Shown here: piece by piece, positions 1 through 11,608 of the stretch | How positions within the stretch are numbered: position 1 is the stretch's first letter | Layout of the letters: the number at the start of each line of letters is the position of its first letter | Assembly: GCA_026984835.1 (NCBI GenBank) | Contig: JALSRI010000197.1 | Location: forward strand, 1 to 38,441 | Source: Thiohalobacter sp. | GTDB taxonomy: Bacteria; Pseudomonadota; Gammaproteobacteria; DSM-19610 | DNA length: 38,441 nucleotides | Direction of reading: 5' to 3' | Notes under the pieces: model-generated | What the model saw: the letters and a program-made list of their open reading frames with translations, nothing else | What the model was told of the DNA's origin: nothing | Database searches by the model: none | Program-made: the position numbers and the translations under genes

Positions 1-65
1 CGAAGGCCGCTCCTACAGCGTCCTCCCCGGACCACCCCCCTTGTAGGAGCGGGCTTGCCCGCGAT
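1..65. repeat. REP pair remnant downstream of tilS
   Basis: This is the edge of a REP array cut by the window start. Bases 1-15 are the end of a type B element (GGCCGCTCCTA end) and bases 44-65 are a complete type A element, whose stem is GCGGGC-TT-GCCCGC. The 28-base spacer between them (CAGCGTCC...CCCTTG) is a diverged copy of the spacer in the array upstream of tilS. The type A element begins 17 bases past the tilS stop codon. The rest of the 82 bases before tilS holds nothing I recognise. Confidence 0.85.
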
Positions 66-82
66 CCCGGTACCCCCCCTCA

Positions 83-1429
83 TCACGCCACCCCACCGCG
101 CGCCAGGCCCAGCCCCGCCAGGCGGCTCCATTCCAGCGCCAGGCCGGGCTGGCCGGGGCCGGCCTGGCAGCCCTCGGCCACCCACAGCCCCGGCACCGCC
201 ACCAGCTCGCCAGCGGCATAGACCAGCGGCAGCCGCACACGCTCCCAGGCCGGTACACCCGCCTCCTGCAGCAGTTTCTTCAACGCATGCCGGTGCCCGC
301 GTCCGGCCGGCCGCAACCGCTCCCCGCCACGCCGGAAACGGATCTCCAGCACCTCGCCGAACCGCGCCGCGTCCAGGCCGCGCCCCGCCACCGCCCGCGC
401 CTCCAGCACGCCGCCCGCGGCTGGCAGCTCCAGCGACCCGGCGGGCCGCCACTCCAGCCGCACACCGGCGGGCGGGGGCGGCAGCGGCGCCGACAGGTAC
501 AGATGATCCCGGAAGCGCCGCAGCTCGGCGCCCGGCCAGTGCACGCAGGGAATGGCGTCGGCGCGACAGCGCAGCAGCTCCGGCGTCACCCGGGCCAGTA
601 CCCGGCGCGGGGGCGGCGGCAACCCCCGCTCCGCCACCCAGCGCCGCAACAGGTTGCTGCGGCGCGGCTCCGGCAGCGCCTCCAGGCGGGCGACCGACAG
701 CCTATCGGCTCCCGCCGCCCGGCAGTCCCGCAGGTCGATGGCGGCCAGCGCCTGCGCCAGTCCGGCCTGCTCCGCCTGCTGGGCGGCGGCGCGCGCCAGC
801 GTCCGCGCCGCCGCCGGCCAGCGCTGCGCCAGCACCGGCAGGACGCGGTGGCGCAGGTAGTTGCGGTCGTAGCGGGTATCGGCGTTGCTGGGATCCTCGA
901 TCCAGTCGAGGCCACGCTCCAGCGCCCAGGCGCGCAGGGCCTGGCGCGGCACCTCCAGCAACGGCCGCAGCAGCAGACCGGCCCCGAAGGGCGCCCGGGC
1001 CGGCATGCCGGCCAGCCCCTTCGGCCCGGCGCCGCGCAGCAGTTGCAGCAGCAGCGTCTCGGCCTGGTCGTCGCGGTGCTGGGCGGTCAACAGGACGGCG
1101 CCCCCGGGCAGCCATTCGCGCAGCGCCCGGTAGCGCGCCTCGCGGGCCGCCGCCTCGGGGCTCTGCCCGGCCGCCGGCGCAGCGTCCACCCGCAGGCCGG
1201 CGTAGTCGATCCCCAGTCGCTCGCAGACGCGGCGGCAGTGTTCGTCCCAGCGTGCGCTGTCGGCCTGCAGACCGTGATCGATGTGCACCGCGCCGAGCGG
1301 TCCGGGCAGACGCGCGCGGTCACGCGCCAGCAGCTCCAGCAGCACACGGGAATCCAGGCCGCCGCTGAAGGCGACCCAGTAGGCGGGCGCCGGCGGCAGC
1401 CGGCCGGCGATGTCGTCGAAGTCAGGCAT
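83..1429 (-). CDS. tilS: tRNA(Ile)-lysidine synthase TilS
   Basis: TilS joins lysine to C34 of the CAU-anticodon tRNA(Ile) in an ATP-dependent step, converting it to an AUA reader. The 448-residue protein carries the N-type ATP pyrophosphatase PP-loop SGGLDS at residues 22-27, followed by the HIDHGLQ and AQHRDDQAETLLLQLLRG segments of the catalytic domain. A C-terminal tRNA-binding region contains LEIRFRRGGERLRP, typical of TilS. The open frame continues upstream into a REP array, but that extension is only translated repeat, so I start at the ATG before PDFDD. There is no good Shine-Dalgarno sequence, only a G-run about 16 bases upstream. accA lies upstream on the same strand, as in many gammaproteobacteria, but an 870-base gap filled with repeats separates them. 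Confidence 0.95.
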   Translation of the reverse strand: MPDFDDIAGRLPPAPAYWVAFSGGLDSRVLLELLARDRARLPGPLGAVHIDHGLQADSARWDEHCRRVCERLGIDYAGLRVDAAPAAGQSPEAAAREARYRALREWLPGGAVLLTAQHRDDQAETLLLQLLRGAGPKGLAGMPARAPFGAGLLLRPLLEVPRQALRAWALERGLDWIEDPSNADTRYDRNYLRHRVLPVLAQRWPAAARTLARAAAQQAEQAGLAQALAAIDLRDCRAAGADRLSVARLEALPEPRRSNLLRRWVAERGLPPPPRRVLARVTPELLRCRADAIPCVHWPGAELRRFRDHLYLSAPLPPPPAGVRLEWRPAGSLELPAAGGVLEARAVAGRGLDAARFGEVLEIRFRRGGERLRPAGRGHRHALKKLLQEAGVPAWERVRLPLVYAAGELVAVPGLWVAEGCQAGPGQPGLALEWSRLAGLGLARGGVA

Positions 1430-1451
1430 GAGGATCTTCGTGTGCCCCCCT

Positions 1452-2278
1452 GAGGAGCGGGCTTGCCCGCGATCCTGGGGCAGGGGCCAACCGGCGCGGG
1501 GCGGTGCAGGACCCATCGCGGCCAAGGCCGCTCCTACAGCGCCCTGCCCGGGCCACACCCCTTGTAGGAGCGGGCTTGCCCGCGATCCCGGGGCAGACGG
1601 GGCCAACCGGCGCCGGGGCGGTGCAGAACCCATCGCGGCCAAGGCCGCTCCTACAGCGCCCTGGCCGGGCCACACCCTTGTAGGAGCGGGCTTGCCCGCG
1701 ATCCCGGGGGCAGACGGGGCCAACCGGCGCCTGGGCGGTGCAGGACCCATCGCGGCCAAGGCCGCTCCTACAGCGCCCTGCCCGGGCCACACCCTTGTAG
1801 GAGCGGGCTCGCCCGCGATCCTGGGGCAGGGGCCGACCGGCACGGGGCGGTGCAGAACCCATCGCGGCCAAGGCCGCTCCTACAGCGCCCTGCCCGGGCC
1901 ACACCCCTTGTAGGAGCGGGCTTGCCCGCGATCCCGGGGCAGACGGGGCCAACCGGCGCGGGGCGGTGCAGGACCCATCGCGGCCAAGGCCGCTCCTACA
2001 GCGCCCTGCCCGGGCCACACCCCTTGTCGGAGCGGGCTTGCCCGCGATCCCGGGGCAGGGGCCAACCGGCGCGGGGCGGCGCAGGACCCATCGCGGCCAA
2101 GGCCGCTCCTACAGCGCCCTGCCCGGGCCACACCCCTTGTAGGAGCGGGCTTGCCCGCGATCCCGGGGCAGACGGGGCCAACCGGCGCCTGGGCGGTGCA
2201 GGACCCATCGCGGCCAAGGCCGCTCCTACAGCGCCCTGCCCGGGCCACACCCCTTGTAGGAGCGGGCTCGCCCGCGAT
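1452..2278. repeat. Tandem REP/BIME array between accA and tilS
   Basis: The array has eight type A palindromes (starting at 1452, 1565, 1681, 1798, 1911, 2027, 2140, 2257) alternating with seven inverted type B palindromes (1515, 1632, 1749, 1861, 1977, 2090, 2207). Both types are about 22 bases, begin TAGGAGCGG and end CGCGAT. Type A has the stem GCGGGC-TT-GCCCGC and type B has GCGGCC-TT-GGCCGC. The repeat period is 113-117 bases and the spacers are conserved too. Units come in a short form (GGGGCAGGGGCC) and a long form with three extra bases (GGGGCAGACGGGGCC). The whole 1430-2299 gap between the genes is occupied by this array and no gene is present in it. Translated frames through it give RSGLARDPG-like peptides that are artefacts. 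Confidence 0.95.
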
Positions 2279-2299
2279 CCCGGCAGCCGGCCGGGTCGA

Positions 2300-3262
2300 T
2301 CAGGACTTCTCGTTGTATTGGCCGTAGTTCATCAGCCGCTGGTAGCGCGCGGCCACCAGCTGGTCCACCGGCAGGCGTTCCAGCTGTTCCACCTGCCGGA
2401 TCAGGGTGTCGCGCAGGCGCTCGGCCATGGCGGCCGGGTCGCGGTGGGCGCCGCCGACCGGTTCCTCGACGATTTCGTCGATGAGGCCCAGTTCCTTCAA
2501 CCGGCCCGAGGTGATGCCGAGCGCCTCGGCGGCATCGGACGCCTTGTCGGCACTCTTCCAGAGGATGGACGCACAGCCCTCGGGCGAGATCACCGAGTAG
2601 ATACTGTACTGCAACATGAGCATGCGGTCGCCAACACCGATGGCCAGCGCGCCGCCGGAACCGCCCTCGCCGATCACCGTGCAGACGATGGGCGTCTTGA
2701 GCGCCGACATCACGAACAGGTTGCGGGCGATGGCCTCGCTCTGGCCGCGCTCCTCGGCACCGATGCCGGGATAGGCGCCCGGCGTGTCGATGAAGGTCAG
2801 GACGGGCAGCTTGAAGCGCTCGGCCATTTCCATCAGGCGCTTGGCCTTGCGGTAGCCCTCCGGGCGCGGCATGCCGAAATTGCGCTTGAGTTTCTCCTTG
2901 GTGTCGCGCCCCTTCTGCTGGCCGATCACCATCACCGGCCTGCCATCCAGGCGCGCCACGCCGCCGACGATGGCCGGGTCGTCGGCATAGGCGCGGTCGC
3001 CGTGCAGTTCCTCGAACTCCGAGAACAGGCGGTGGATGTAGTCGAGCGCATAGGGACGCTGCGGGTGCCGCGCCAGCTGCGACACCTGCCAGGCGCTGAG
3101 ATTGGAGAAGATGGATTCGGTCAGCGCGCGGCTCTTGGCCTGCAGGCGCTGGATCTCCTCGTTGATGTTGACCTCGGAGTCGTCGCCGACGCAGCGCAGC
3201 TCTTCGATCTTCGCTTCCAGTTCGGCGATGGGCTGCTCGAAATCCAGGAAATTCAGGTCCAT
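2300..3262 (-). CDS. accA: Acetyl-CoA carboxylase carboxyltransferase subunit alpha
   Basis: AccA pairs with AccD to transfer CO2 from carboxybiotin on AccB to acetyl-CoA, making malonyl-CoA for fatty acid synthesis. The 320 residues match the usual gammaproteobacterial length. The N-terminus [14 protein letters not shown] is diagnostic, and a crotonase-like carboxyltransferase core follows. It contains [18 protein letters not shown] and the glycine-rich [15 protein letters not shown], which in this family form the acyl-CoA and oxyanion site. The C-terminus [11 protein letters not shown] is ordinary. It lies 114 bases after dnaE and has no obvious Shine-Dalgarno sequence (ACTCCC before ATG). 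A REP array starts 21 bases past its stop. Confidence 0.98.
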   Translation of the reverse strand: MDLNFLDFEQPIAELEAKIEELRCVGDDSEVNINEEIQRLQAKSRALTESIFSNLSAWQVSQLARHPQRPYALDYIHRLFSEFEELHGDRAYADDPAIVGGVARLDGRPVMVIGQQKGRDTKEKLKRNFGMPRPEGYRKAKRLMEMAERFKLPVLTFIDTPGAYPGIGAEERGQSEAIARNLFVMSALKTPIVCTVIGEGGSGGALAIGVGDRMLMLQYSIYSVISPEGCASILWKSADKASDAAEALGITSGRLKELGLIDEIVEEPVGGAHRDPAAMAERLRDTLIRQVEQLERLPVDQLVAARYQRLMNYGQYNEKS

Positions 3263-3301
3263 GGGAGTAAAGGTTCAGGCAGGCTGTCGGGAATGGCCGC
3301 C

Positions 3302-3307
3302 ATTGTA
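3302..3307 (-). promoter_or_regulatory. Possible -10 element for accA
   Basis: On the minus strand the dnaE-accA gap reads TACAAT about 40 bases before the accA start, one mismatch from TATAAT. The matching -35 position reads CTGTAT, which is weak. A small perfect hairpin (AGCCAC-AGC-GTGGCT, 3329-3343) lies just upstream, without a T-run. A promoter private to accA is plausible but not certain. Confidence 0.3.
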
Positions 3308-3376
3308 CCGGAAGCGGCCGGCGGATACAGCCACAGCGTGGCTCCCCGTTTAACGGCGCAGAAAACCACCCCCGCC

Positions 3377-6859
<3,483 letters not shown>

Positions 6860-6957
6860 GGACTGGCAGTTTCTGCCTTTGGCGGATACCTTTCAAGGCT
6901 TGACATCGCCCGCCACCGGCGCCCCGGCGATCCCGGAGGGTGGCCATGGCCCGCGGA

Positions 6958-7365
6958 TCAGGCGAACAGGGGCATCAAGCGGGCGCAGACCGCTTCCAGG
7001 TCGTCGGGAGCGTACGGCTGGCGCTCGCCGCAACCCCACACCGGCCCCGGCCAGCAGGGGTCGTTTCGGCGGCGGACCACGTGGTGCAGGTGCAGCTGCG
7101 GCACCAGGTTGCCGAGCGCACCGAGGTTGAGCCTGTCGCCCTCGAACGTCTCCATCAGGAAAGCCGACAGCCGCGCCGACTCCTGCCACAACCGGCGCTG
7201 GTCATCCTCCGGCAGCCGGTGGATCTCGGTCGCCCCGGCGCGGCGCGGCACCAGGATCAGCCAGGGGAAGCGGGCGTCGTCCATCAGCAGCACCCGGCAC
7301 AGATCCAGGTTGCCGAGGGTGATGCAATCGGCCGCCAGCTGTGGATGTAGTTCGAAGCCGTTCAT
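6958..7365 (-). CDS. HIT-family (histidine triad) protein
   Basis: This small 135-residue protein resembles HIT-domain nucleotide hydrolases or transferases. The core LGNLVPQLHLHHVVRR (about 81-98) matches the HIT active-site strand, where the usual pattern is H-x-H-x-H. Here the first position is Gln90, followed by H92, H94 and an extra H95. The tail DPCWPGPVWG is shared with a group of short proteobacterial HIT proteins that I recall also carrying Gln at that position. H94 would be the nucleophile. The substrate is unknown; mononucleotides or nucleoside phosphoramidates are typical of the superfamily. The gene lies between the hydrolase gene and dnaE on the same strand, an addition to the classical lpxB-rnhB-dnaE order. 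Confidence 0.88.
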   Translation of the reverse strand: MNGFELHPQLAADCITLGNLDLCRVLLMDDARFPWLILVPRRAGATEIHRLPEDDQRRLWQESARLSAFLMETFEGDRLNLGALGNLVPQLHLHHVVRRRNDPCWPGPVWGCGERQPYAPDDLEAVCARLMPLFA

Positions 7366-7439
7366 GTCGCCACTCTACTACAGGCGTTCCCTGGCCGCTG
7401 CACCGGTGTCGTGGCGGGGTTCGCTTCGCTCACCCCACG

Positions 7440-8618
7440 CTACGGGAGTCGTTCGATGAAATGGTCGAGTTCTTCCAGGAGGTCGTCGTACCAGGGGTTC
7501 CAGGTCAGCCGCCGCACCACCGGATGGGCGCGGCCGTCCAGGCCGATTTCGCCCAGGGCGTCCTCGTTGCCGGTCTTGCAGCGGGCGTAGCGGGCCGCAT
7601 CGGTGCGGTAGTAGTGGGTGCAGAAACGGTAGTCGCCGTCCATGCCGTAGTGCGGATTGTCGGGTGCGTTGATGAGCGCCGTGTGCGCGGAACTGATGAC
7701 CTGCCGTTCCGGCAGGGTCGCCTCGATCACTTTCACGCCGGCCGGCACCGGCAGCGGCCGGCGGCTGTAGTACAGCATGCGCTTGTGGGCCGTGGCGGCG
7801 CGCTCGAACAGCGCCAGGGCGCCGGCCGGCGAGACGGTGGCGTCGTCGGCGCTGGCGCCGACGAACAGCGGCACCTGCACCGGCCTGATGCCGTGCAGGT
7901 GCCGCACGGCGTTCTCCAGCCGCACCGCCTGGCAGATGGCGTTGGCAGTCATGGATTCGTACTTGAAGGGGTCCTCGTCCGGCTGCACGTCCAGCCAGCG
8001 CAACTGGGGAAGCCAGCGGGATGCGCGCTGCAGCGCACAGGCCAGGGCGGCGGCCGGCGGCACCTGGAAGGCCGGAGAGAACAGAAACAGCCCGCGCACC
8101 CGCGCGTCGGTGAGGGCCTGGCGCAGCGCCAGCGCCGCGCCGAGCGAGAAACCGAACAGGTACAGCCCCTCATCTTCTGCGGCCAGCCGGTCCACGGCGC
8201 ATTGCAGCGCCCGCGACCAGTCGCGCCAGCGGGTGTCGAGCAGGTCGCCCGGACGGGTGCCATGGCCGGGCAGCAGCAGCGACAGGACACGGAAGCCGCG
8301 GCTGGCGAAGAAGGCGCCCAGGTCGCGGGTGCAGAACGGCGAGTCGGTCAGGCCGTGCAGCATGAGCAGGGTCCTGCCGCCGCCCGCCGTCCCCGCCGCG
8401 GGCAGCAGGAAGGGGGAATTGCCCGCCACCAGCCGGTCCCGTTCCGGGCCGGCCGCGGGCAGGTCCACCCGGCCCGCCGCCACCAGCGCGGTACAACGCG
8501 CCAGGTAGTCGTCGATGCTTCCTTCCAGGTACACCGGCGCCAGCCCCGAGGGCCGGTGTCGCACGGCCAGCGGCTTGCGCCGCAGCGCATAGGCCAGGGT
8601 CGCCAGCACCTCAGCCAT
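7440..8618 (-). CDS. Alpha/beta hydrolase (S33/lysophospholipase-like)
   Basis: This 392-residue protein has an alpha/beta hydrolase fold. The oxyanion-side motif is [12 protein letters not shown] (84-95), the nucleophile elbow is GFSLG (Ser158), the likely acid is D258 or D259 in [10 protein letters not shown], and the likely base is H312 in SSAHTAL. The first 65 residues precede the fold and have no recognised domain. There is no obvious signal peptide, so it is probably cytoplasmic. The start is the ATG overlapping the last 8 bases of rnhB, with GGAGG six bases before it, so translation is probably coupled to rnhB. The best family guess is the serine aminopeptidase/monoglyceride-lipase group (Hydrolase_4). 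The substrate is unknown; being next to lipid A genes allows a lipid ester but does not prove it. Confidence 0.85.
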   Translation of the reverse strand: MAEVLATLAYALRRKPLAVRHRPSGLAPVYLEGSIDDYLARCTALVAAGRVDLPAAGPERDRLVAGNSPFLLPAAGTAGGGRTLLMLHGLTDSPFCTRDLGAFFASRGFRVLSLLLPGHGTRPGDLLDTRWRDWSRALQCAVDRLAAEDEGLYLFGFSLGAALALRQALTDARVRGLFLFSPAFQVPPAAALACALQRASRWLPQLRWLDVQPDEDPFKYESMTANAICQAVRLENAVRHLHGIRPVQVPLFVGASADDATVSPAGALALFERAATAHKRMLYYSRRPLPVPAGVKVIEATLPERQVISSAHTALINAPDNPHYGMDGDYRFCTHYYRTDAARYARCKTGNEDALGEIGLDGRAHPVVRRLTWNPWYDDLLEELDHFIERLP

Positions 8619-9222
8619 CACCCTCCTCCAGCAGCCGTCGCACCGGTGCGTAGGAGCGGCGGTGCACGGGCGTGACGCCCAGCGCCCGCAGCGCTTCCAG
8701 GTGCAGGCGGCTCGGGTAGCCCTTGTGGCGGGCGAAGCCATAACCGGGGTAGCGGGCGTCCAGTTCCACCATCTCGCGGTCGCGCGCCACCTTGGCGATG
8801 ATGGAGGCCGCGGAAATGGCCGCCACGCGGCTGTCGCCCCGCACCACCGCCTCGGCCGGACAGGCCAGCCGCGGGCAGTGGTTGCCGTCCACCAGCGCAT
8901 GGTCGGGGGGCGGCGCCAGCGCCGCCACCGCCCGCTGCATGGCCAGCAGGCTGGCCTGCAGGATATTGATGCGGTCGATCTCCTCGACCTCGGCGCGCCC
9001 CAGCGCCCAGCCAAGGGCCCGGGCGCGGATCTCCTCCGCCAGCGCCTCGCGGCGCCGTTCGCTCAGCGTCTTGGAATCGGCCAGACCGTCGATGGGCGCA
9101 GCGGGGTCGAGGATGACCGCGGCCGCCACCACCGGGCCGGCCAGGGGCCCGCGCCCCACTTCGTCGACGCCGGCGACACGACGGGCGCCGGCGGCGAAAT
9201 CGAAGCCTGCCGTACCCTTCAT
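8611..9222 (-). CDS. rnhB: Ribonuclease HII
   Basis: RNase HII cuts RNA in RNA-DNA hybrids and starts removal of single ribonucleotides from DNA. The 203-residue protein has the [12 protein letters not shown] signature (metal ligands D20 and E21) and two further conserved acidic residues at D112 (ALVDGN) and D130 (VVRGDS). I chose the ATG at 9222 because it forms an ATGA overlap with the lpxB stop. A GTG three codons upstream is possible. The order lpxB-rnhB is conserved in gammaproteobacteria, but here the next gene is a hydrolase rather than dnaE. Confidence 0.97.
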   Translation of the reverse strand: MKGTAGFDFAAGARRVAGVDEVGRGPLAGPVVAAAVILDPAAPIDGLADSKTLSERRREALAEEIRARALGWALGRAEVEEIDRINILQASLLAMQRAVAALAPPPDHALVDGNHCPRLACPAEAVVRGDSRVAAISAASIIAKVARDREMVELDARYPGYGFARHKGYPSRLHLEALRALGVTPVHRRSYAPVRRLLEEGDG

Positions 9223-10352
9223 GCTGCGCACAGGGCCAGCAGGCTGCGCGCAGCGGTGGCCGCGGCGTCGTGGCCCAGCTGCGCACGGATAGCCCGGTAG
9301 GCCGCGAGCAACGCCTCGTCACCCTGCAGCGCGTTCAACAGGGCGTCGCCAAGCACTGCAGGGCGCGCCGCGCCCTGCAGGAACTCCGGCACCAGCTCGC
9401 GCCCGGCCAGCAGGTTGGGCAACGCCACCCAGGGCGCGCTCAGCAGCGGGTGGACCAGATGGAAGGTGACGGGATGAAGGCGGTATGCCACTACCATGGG
9501 CCGTTCCAGCAGCAGACATTCCAGGGTCGCCGTGCCGGAGGCGAGCAGCACGGCATCGGCCGCCGCCATGGCCTCCTGCGCCCGGCCGTCGATGACCGTC
9601 AAGGGGATGTCGGCGAAATCCTGGCGCAATACCTGGCGCACGGTGGCGGCCAGCCAGGGCCCCGCCACCGGCAGGACGAAACGCAGCCCGGGGCGACGCG
9701 ACACGCAATGGCGCGCCGTTTCCAGGAACAGCGGCAGCAGGCGTTCGACCTCGCTGCGCCGGCTGCCCGGCAGCAACGCGATGCAGGGCGCCGCGCCGGC
9801 CAGGCCGAGCAGGCGCCGCGCCCGCTCGCGCCCGGGGGCGGCGGGTATCCGGTCGACCAGCGGGTGACCGGTGAACTCGGCAGCCACGCCCCGGGCATGG
9901 TAGAAGTCGGCCTCAAAGGGAAACAGCGTCAGCACCCGGTCGGTGCTGCGGGCGATGCGGCGCACCCGGTAGCGGCGCCAGGCCCACACCGAGGGACTGA
10001 CGTAGTGGGCGGTGCGGATACCGGCGCGCTTCAGGCGGCGTTCCAGGCCGAGGTTGAAATCCGGCGCGTCGATACCGACGAACAGGTCCGGCGGCGTCGC
10101 CAGGAAGTGCCGCTGCAGGCGGCGCCGCAGCCGCAGCAGCGACGGCAGCCGGCCCAGCACCTCGGCCAGCCCCATCACCGACAGATCCTCCACGTCCGCC
10201 AGCGTCCGGCAGCCGGCGGAGCGCATGCGCTCGCCGGCGACGCCCTCGAACAGCGCATCGGGGCGCAGGGCCCGCAGCGCCCCGATCAGCTCGGCACCGA
10301 GCGCGTCGCCGGAGGACTCACCTGCCACGATGCCGATGCGCAGCGGCTTCAT
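9219..10352 (-). CDS. lpxB: Lipid-A-disaccharide synthase
   Basis: LpxB, a GT19-family peripheral membrane enzyme, condenses lipid X with UDP-2,3-diacylglucosamine to give the tetra-acyl disaccharide-1-phosphate of lipid A. The 377 residues include the N-terminal [52 protein letters not shown] and the sugar-nucleotide-binding SGTATLE, all typical of the family. The ATG overlaps the stop of lpxA by four bases, so the pair is probably translationally coupled. Length and motifs are ordinary. Confidence 0.98.
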   Translation of the reverse strand: MKPLRIGIVAGESSGDALGAELIGALRALRPDALFEGVAGERMRSAGCRTLADVEDLSVMGLAEVLGRLPSLLRLRRRLQRHFLATPPDLFVGIDAPDFNLGLERRLKRAGIRTAHYVSPSVWAWRRYRVRRIARSTDRVLTLFPFEADFYHARGVAAEFTGHPLVDRIPAAPGRERARRLLGLAGAAPCIALLPGSRRSEVERLLPLFLETARHCVSRRPGLRFVLPVAGPWLAATVRQVLRQDFADIPLTVIDGRAQEAMAAADAVLLASGTATLECLLLERPMVVAYRLHPVTFHLVHPLLSAPWVALPNLLAGRELVPEFLQGAARPAVLGDALLNALQGDEALLAAYRAIRAQLGHDAAATAARSLLALCAA

Positions 10353-11119
10353 CGGACGATGCTGCGTGTGCTGCTTTCCAGGAAGTGCCGCAACCGGGCG
10401 ACTTCGGCGCAGCGCCCGGCCGGTTCGGCCAGCCTCTGCATGGCTTCTTCCAGCGGCAGGCCGGAGCGGTACAGGATGCGGTAGGCCTCCTTGAGGGCAC
10501 CCACCACTCCAGCGGGGAATCCGTGCCGCTTCAGGCCCTCGGTATTGAGGCCACGCGGCCGCGCCCGCCCTTCCGAGACGCGCACGAACGGGGGTACGTC
10601 CTTGTTGATACGCGACCCGTAGGCGGTGAAGGCCAGGCTGCCGATGCGGCAGAACTGGTGGACGAGGGTGGCGCCGCCGAGGATGGCGTGATCGCCGATC
10701 TCGACGTGACCGGCCAGGGTGGCGTTGTTGGCCAGCACCGTGCCGTTGCCGACGCGGCAGTCATGGGCGATGTGCACATAGGCCATGATCCAGTTGTCGT
10801 CGCCGACCCGGGTGACGCCACCGCCCTGCTCCGTGCCGCGGTTGATGGTGACATACTCGCGGATGGTGTTGCGGTCGCCGATCTCCAGGCGGGTGCGTTC
10901 CCGGTCGTATTTTTTGTCCTGCGGGTCACCGCCGATGGCGGCGAAGGCGTGCACGCGGTTGTCCCGACCGATGCGCGTCGGACCCTGGATGACCACATGG
11001 GGCGCGATCCAGCAGCCGGCGTCGATCTCGACGTCCGGACCGATCACGCAGCCGGCCCCGACCACCACGTCGGCGGCGATGCGGGCCGAGGGGTCGACGA
11101 TCGCGCTGGCGTGGATCAG
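10349..11119 (-). CDS. lpxA: UDP-N-acetylglucosamine O-acyltransferase (CTG start likely)
   Basis: LpxA starts lipid A synthesis by moving a 3-hydroxyacyl chain from ACP to the 3-OH of UDP-GlcNAc. The left-handed beta-helix hexapeptides run from about residue 3 to 185, and the catalytic His is H119 in [10 protein letters not shown]. The family N-terminus (M-I-H-x-SAIVDPSA) aligns only if translation starts at a CTG forming a CTGA overlap with the fabZ stop. GGAAG lies eight bases before it, giving 256 residues, the usual length. The nearest standard alternative is a GTG at 11143, which adds eight residues inside fabZ. The acyl-ruler position equivalent to E. coli Gly173 reads Tyr (FTAYGS), which suggests a chain shorter than C14. 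Confidence 0.94.
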   Translation of the reverse strand: MIHASAIVDPSARIAADVVVGAGCVIGPDVEIDAGCWIAPHVVIQGPTRIGRDNRVHAFAAIGGDPQDKKYDRERTRLEIGDRNTIREYVTINRGTEQGGGVTRVGDDNWIMAYVHIAHDCRVGNGTVLANNATLAGHVEIGDHAILGGATLVHQFCRIGSLAFTAYGSRINKDVPPFVRVSEGRARPRGLNTEGLKRHGFPAGVVGALKEAYRILYRSGLPLEEAMQRLAEPAGRCAEVARLRHFLESSTRSIVR

Positions 11120-11556
11120 GGATCGATCTTCCGTTCGGTGCACATGATGACCGCCGTCGCCACGGTCTGCTCCTCGACCGAGGCGCGGGTATCGAACACC
11201 CAGATGCCGCGCTTGGTGCGCTTGACCGTGACTTCCAGCCACAACTGGTCGCCGGGCTCCACCGGCCGCTTGAAGCGGGCCTCGTCGACACCGACGAAAT
11301 AGTACAGGGTGTCGCGTTCCGCCTGCCGCTCTTCGCTCTGGAACGCCAGCAGGCCGGTGGCTTGCGCCAGCGATTCCAGGATCAGTACGCCGGGCATGAC
11401 CGGCTTCTGCGGGAAATGGCCCTGGAAGAACGGCTCGTTGAAGGTGACGTTCTTGTAGGCGGTCAGGGACTTGCCCTTCTCGAACGCGGTGACACGGTCG
11501 ACCAGCAGGAAGGGATAGCGGTGCGGCAGGTGTCTGAGTATTCCGTTGATGTCCAT
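11116..11556 (-). CDS. fabZ: 3-hydroxyacyl-[ACP] dehydratase FabZ
   Basis: FabZ dehydrates 3-hydroxyacyl-ACP in fatty acid elongation and competes with LpxA and LpxD for the same substrate, which fits its place between lpxD and lpxA. The 146-residue hotdog-fold protein begins with [16 protein letters not shown]. It carries the catalytic His in [11 protein letters not shown] and Glu in LILESLAQ. It starts with ATG 34 bases after lpxD. Its stop is shared with the start of lpxA. Confidence 0.98.
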   Translation of the reverse strand: MDINGILRHLPHRYPFLLVDRVTAFEKGKSLTAYKNVTFNEPFFQGHFPQKPVMPGVLILESLAQATGLLAFQSEERQAERDTLYYFVGVDEARFKRPVEPGDQLWLEVTVKRTKRGIWVFDTRASVEEQTVATAVIMCTERKIDP

Positions 11557-11587
11557 GTCTGTCTTCTTCGAGTTTCTCTGAAATATT

Positions 11588-11608
11588 ATGTTACTTATTG
11601 AATAACAT
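11588..11608 (-). other. AT-rich inverted repeat at the lpxD stop codon
   Basis: A 6-base perfect inverted repeat, ATGTTA and TAACAT with nine bases between, spans the lpxD stop codon. It sits in an AT-rich pocket (about 11,579-11,622) that contrasts with its GC-rich surroundings. No T-run follows on the minus strand, so it is not a classical terminator. It could be an RNA processing or stability element between lpxD and fabZ, or have no function. Confidence 0.35.

Noticed and set aside
1430-1843. N-terminal extension of TilS by about 138 residues
   Set aside because: The extension is translated REP sequence (repeats of WPGQGAVGAALAAMG); the family N-terminus fits the ATG at 1429.
9223-9231. 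GTG start for rnhB three codons upstream
   Set aside because: Possible, but the ATG forming an ATGA overlap with lpxB is the simpler start and gives the normal family N-terminus.
11120-11242. N-terminal extension of LpxA into fabZ
   Set aside because: The extra residues are fabZ read in another frame and do not resemble LpxA.
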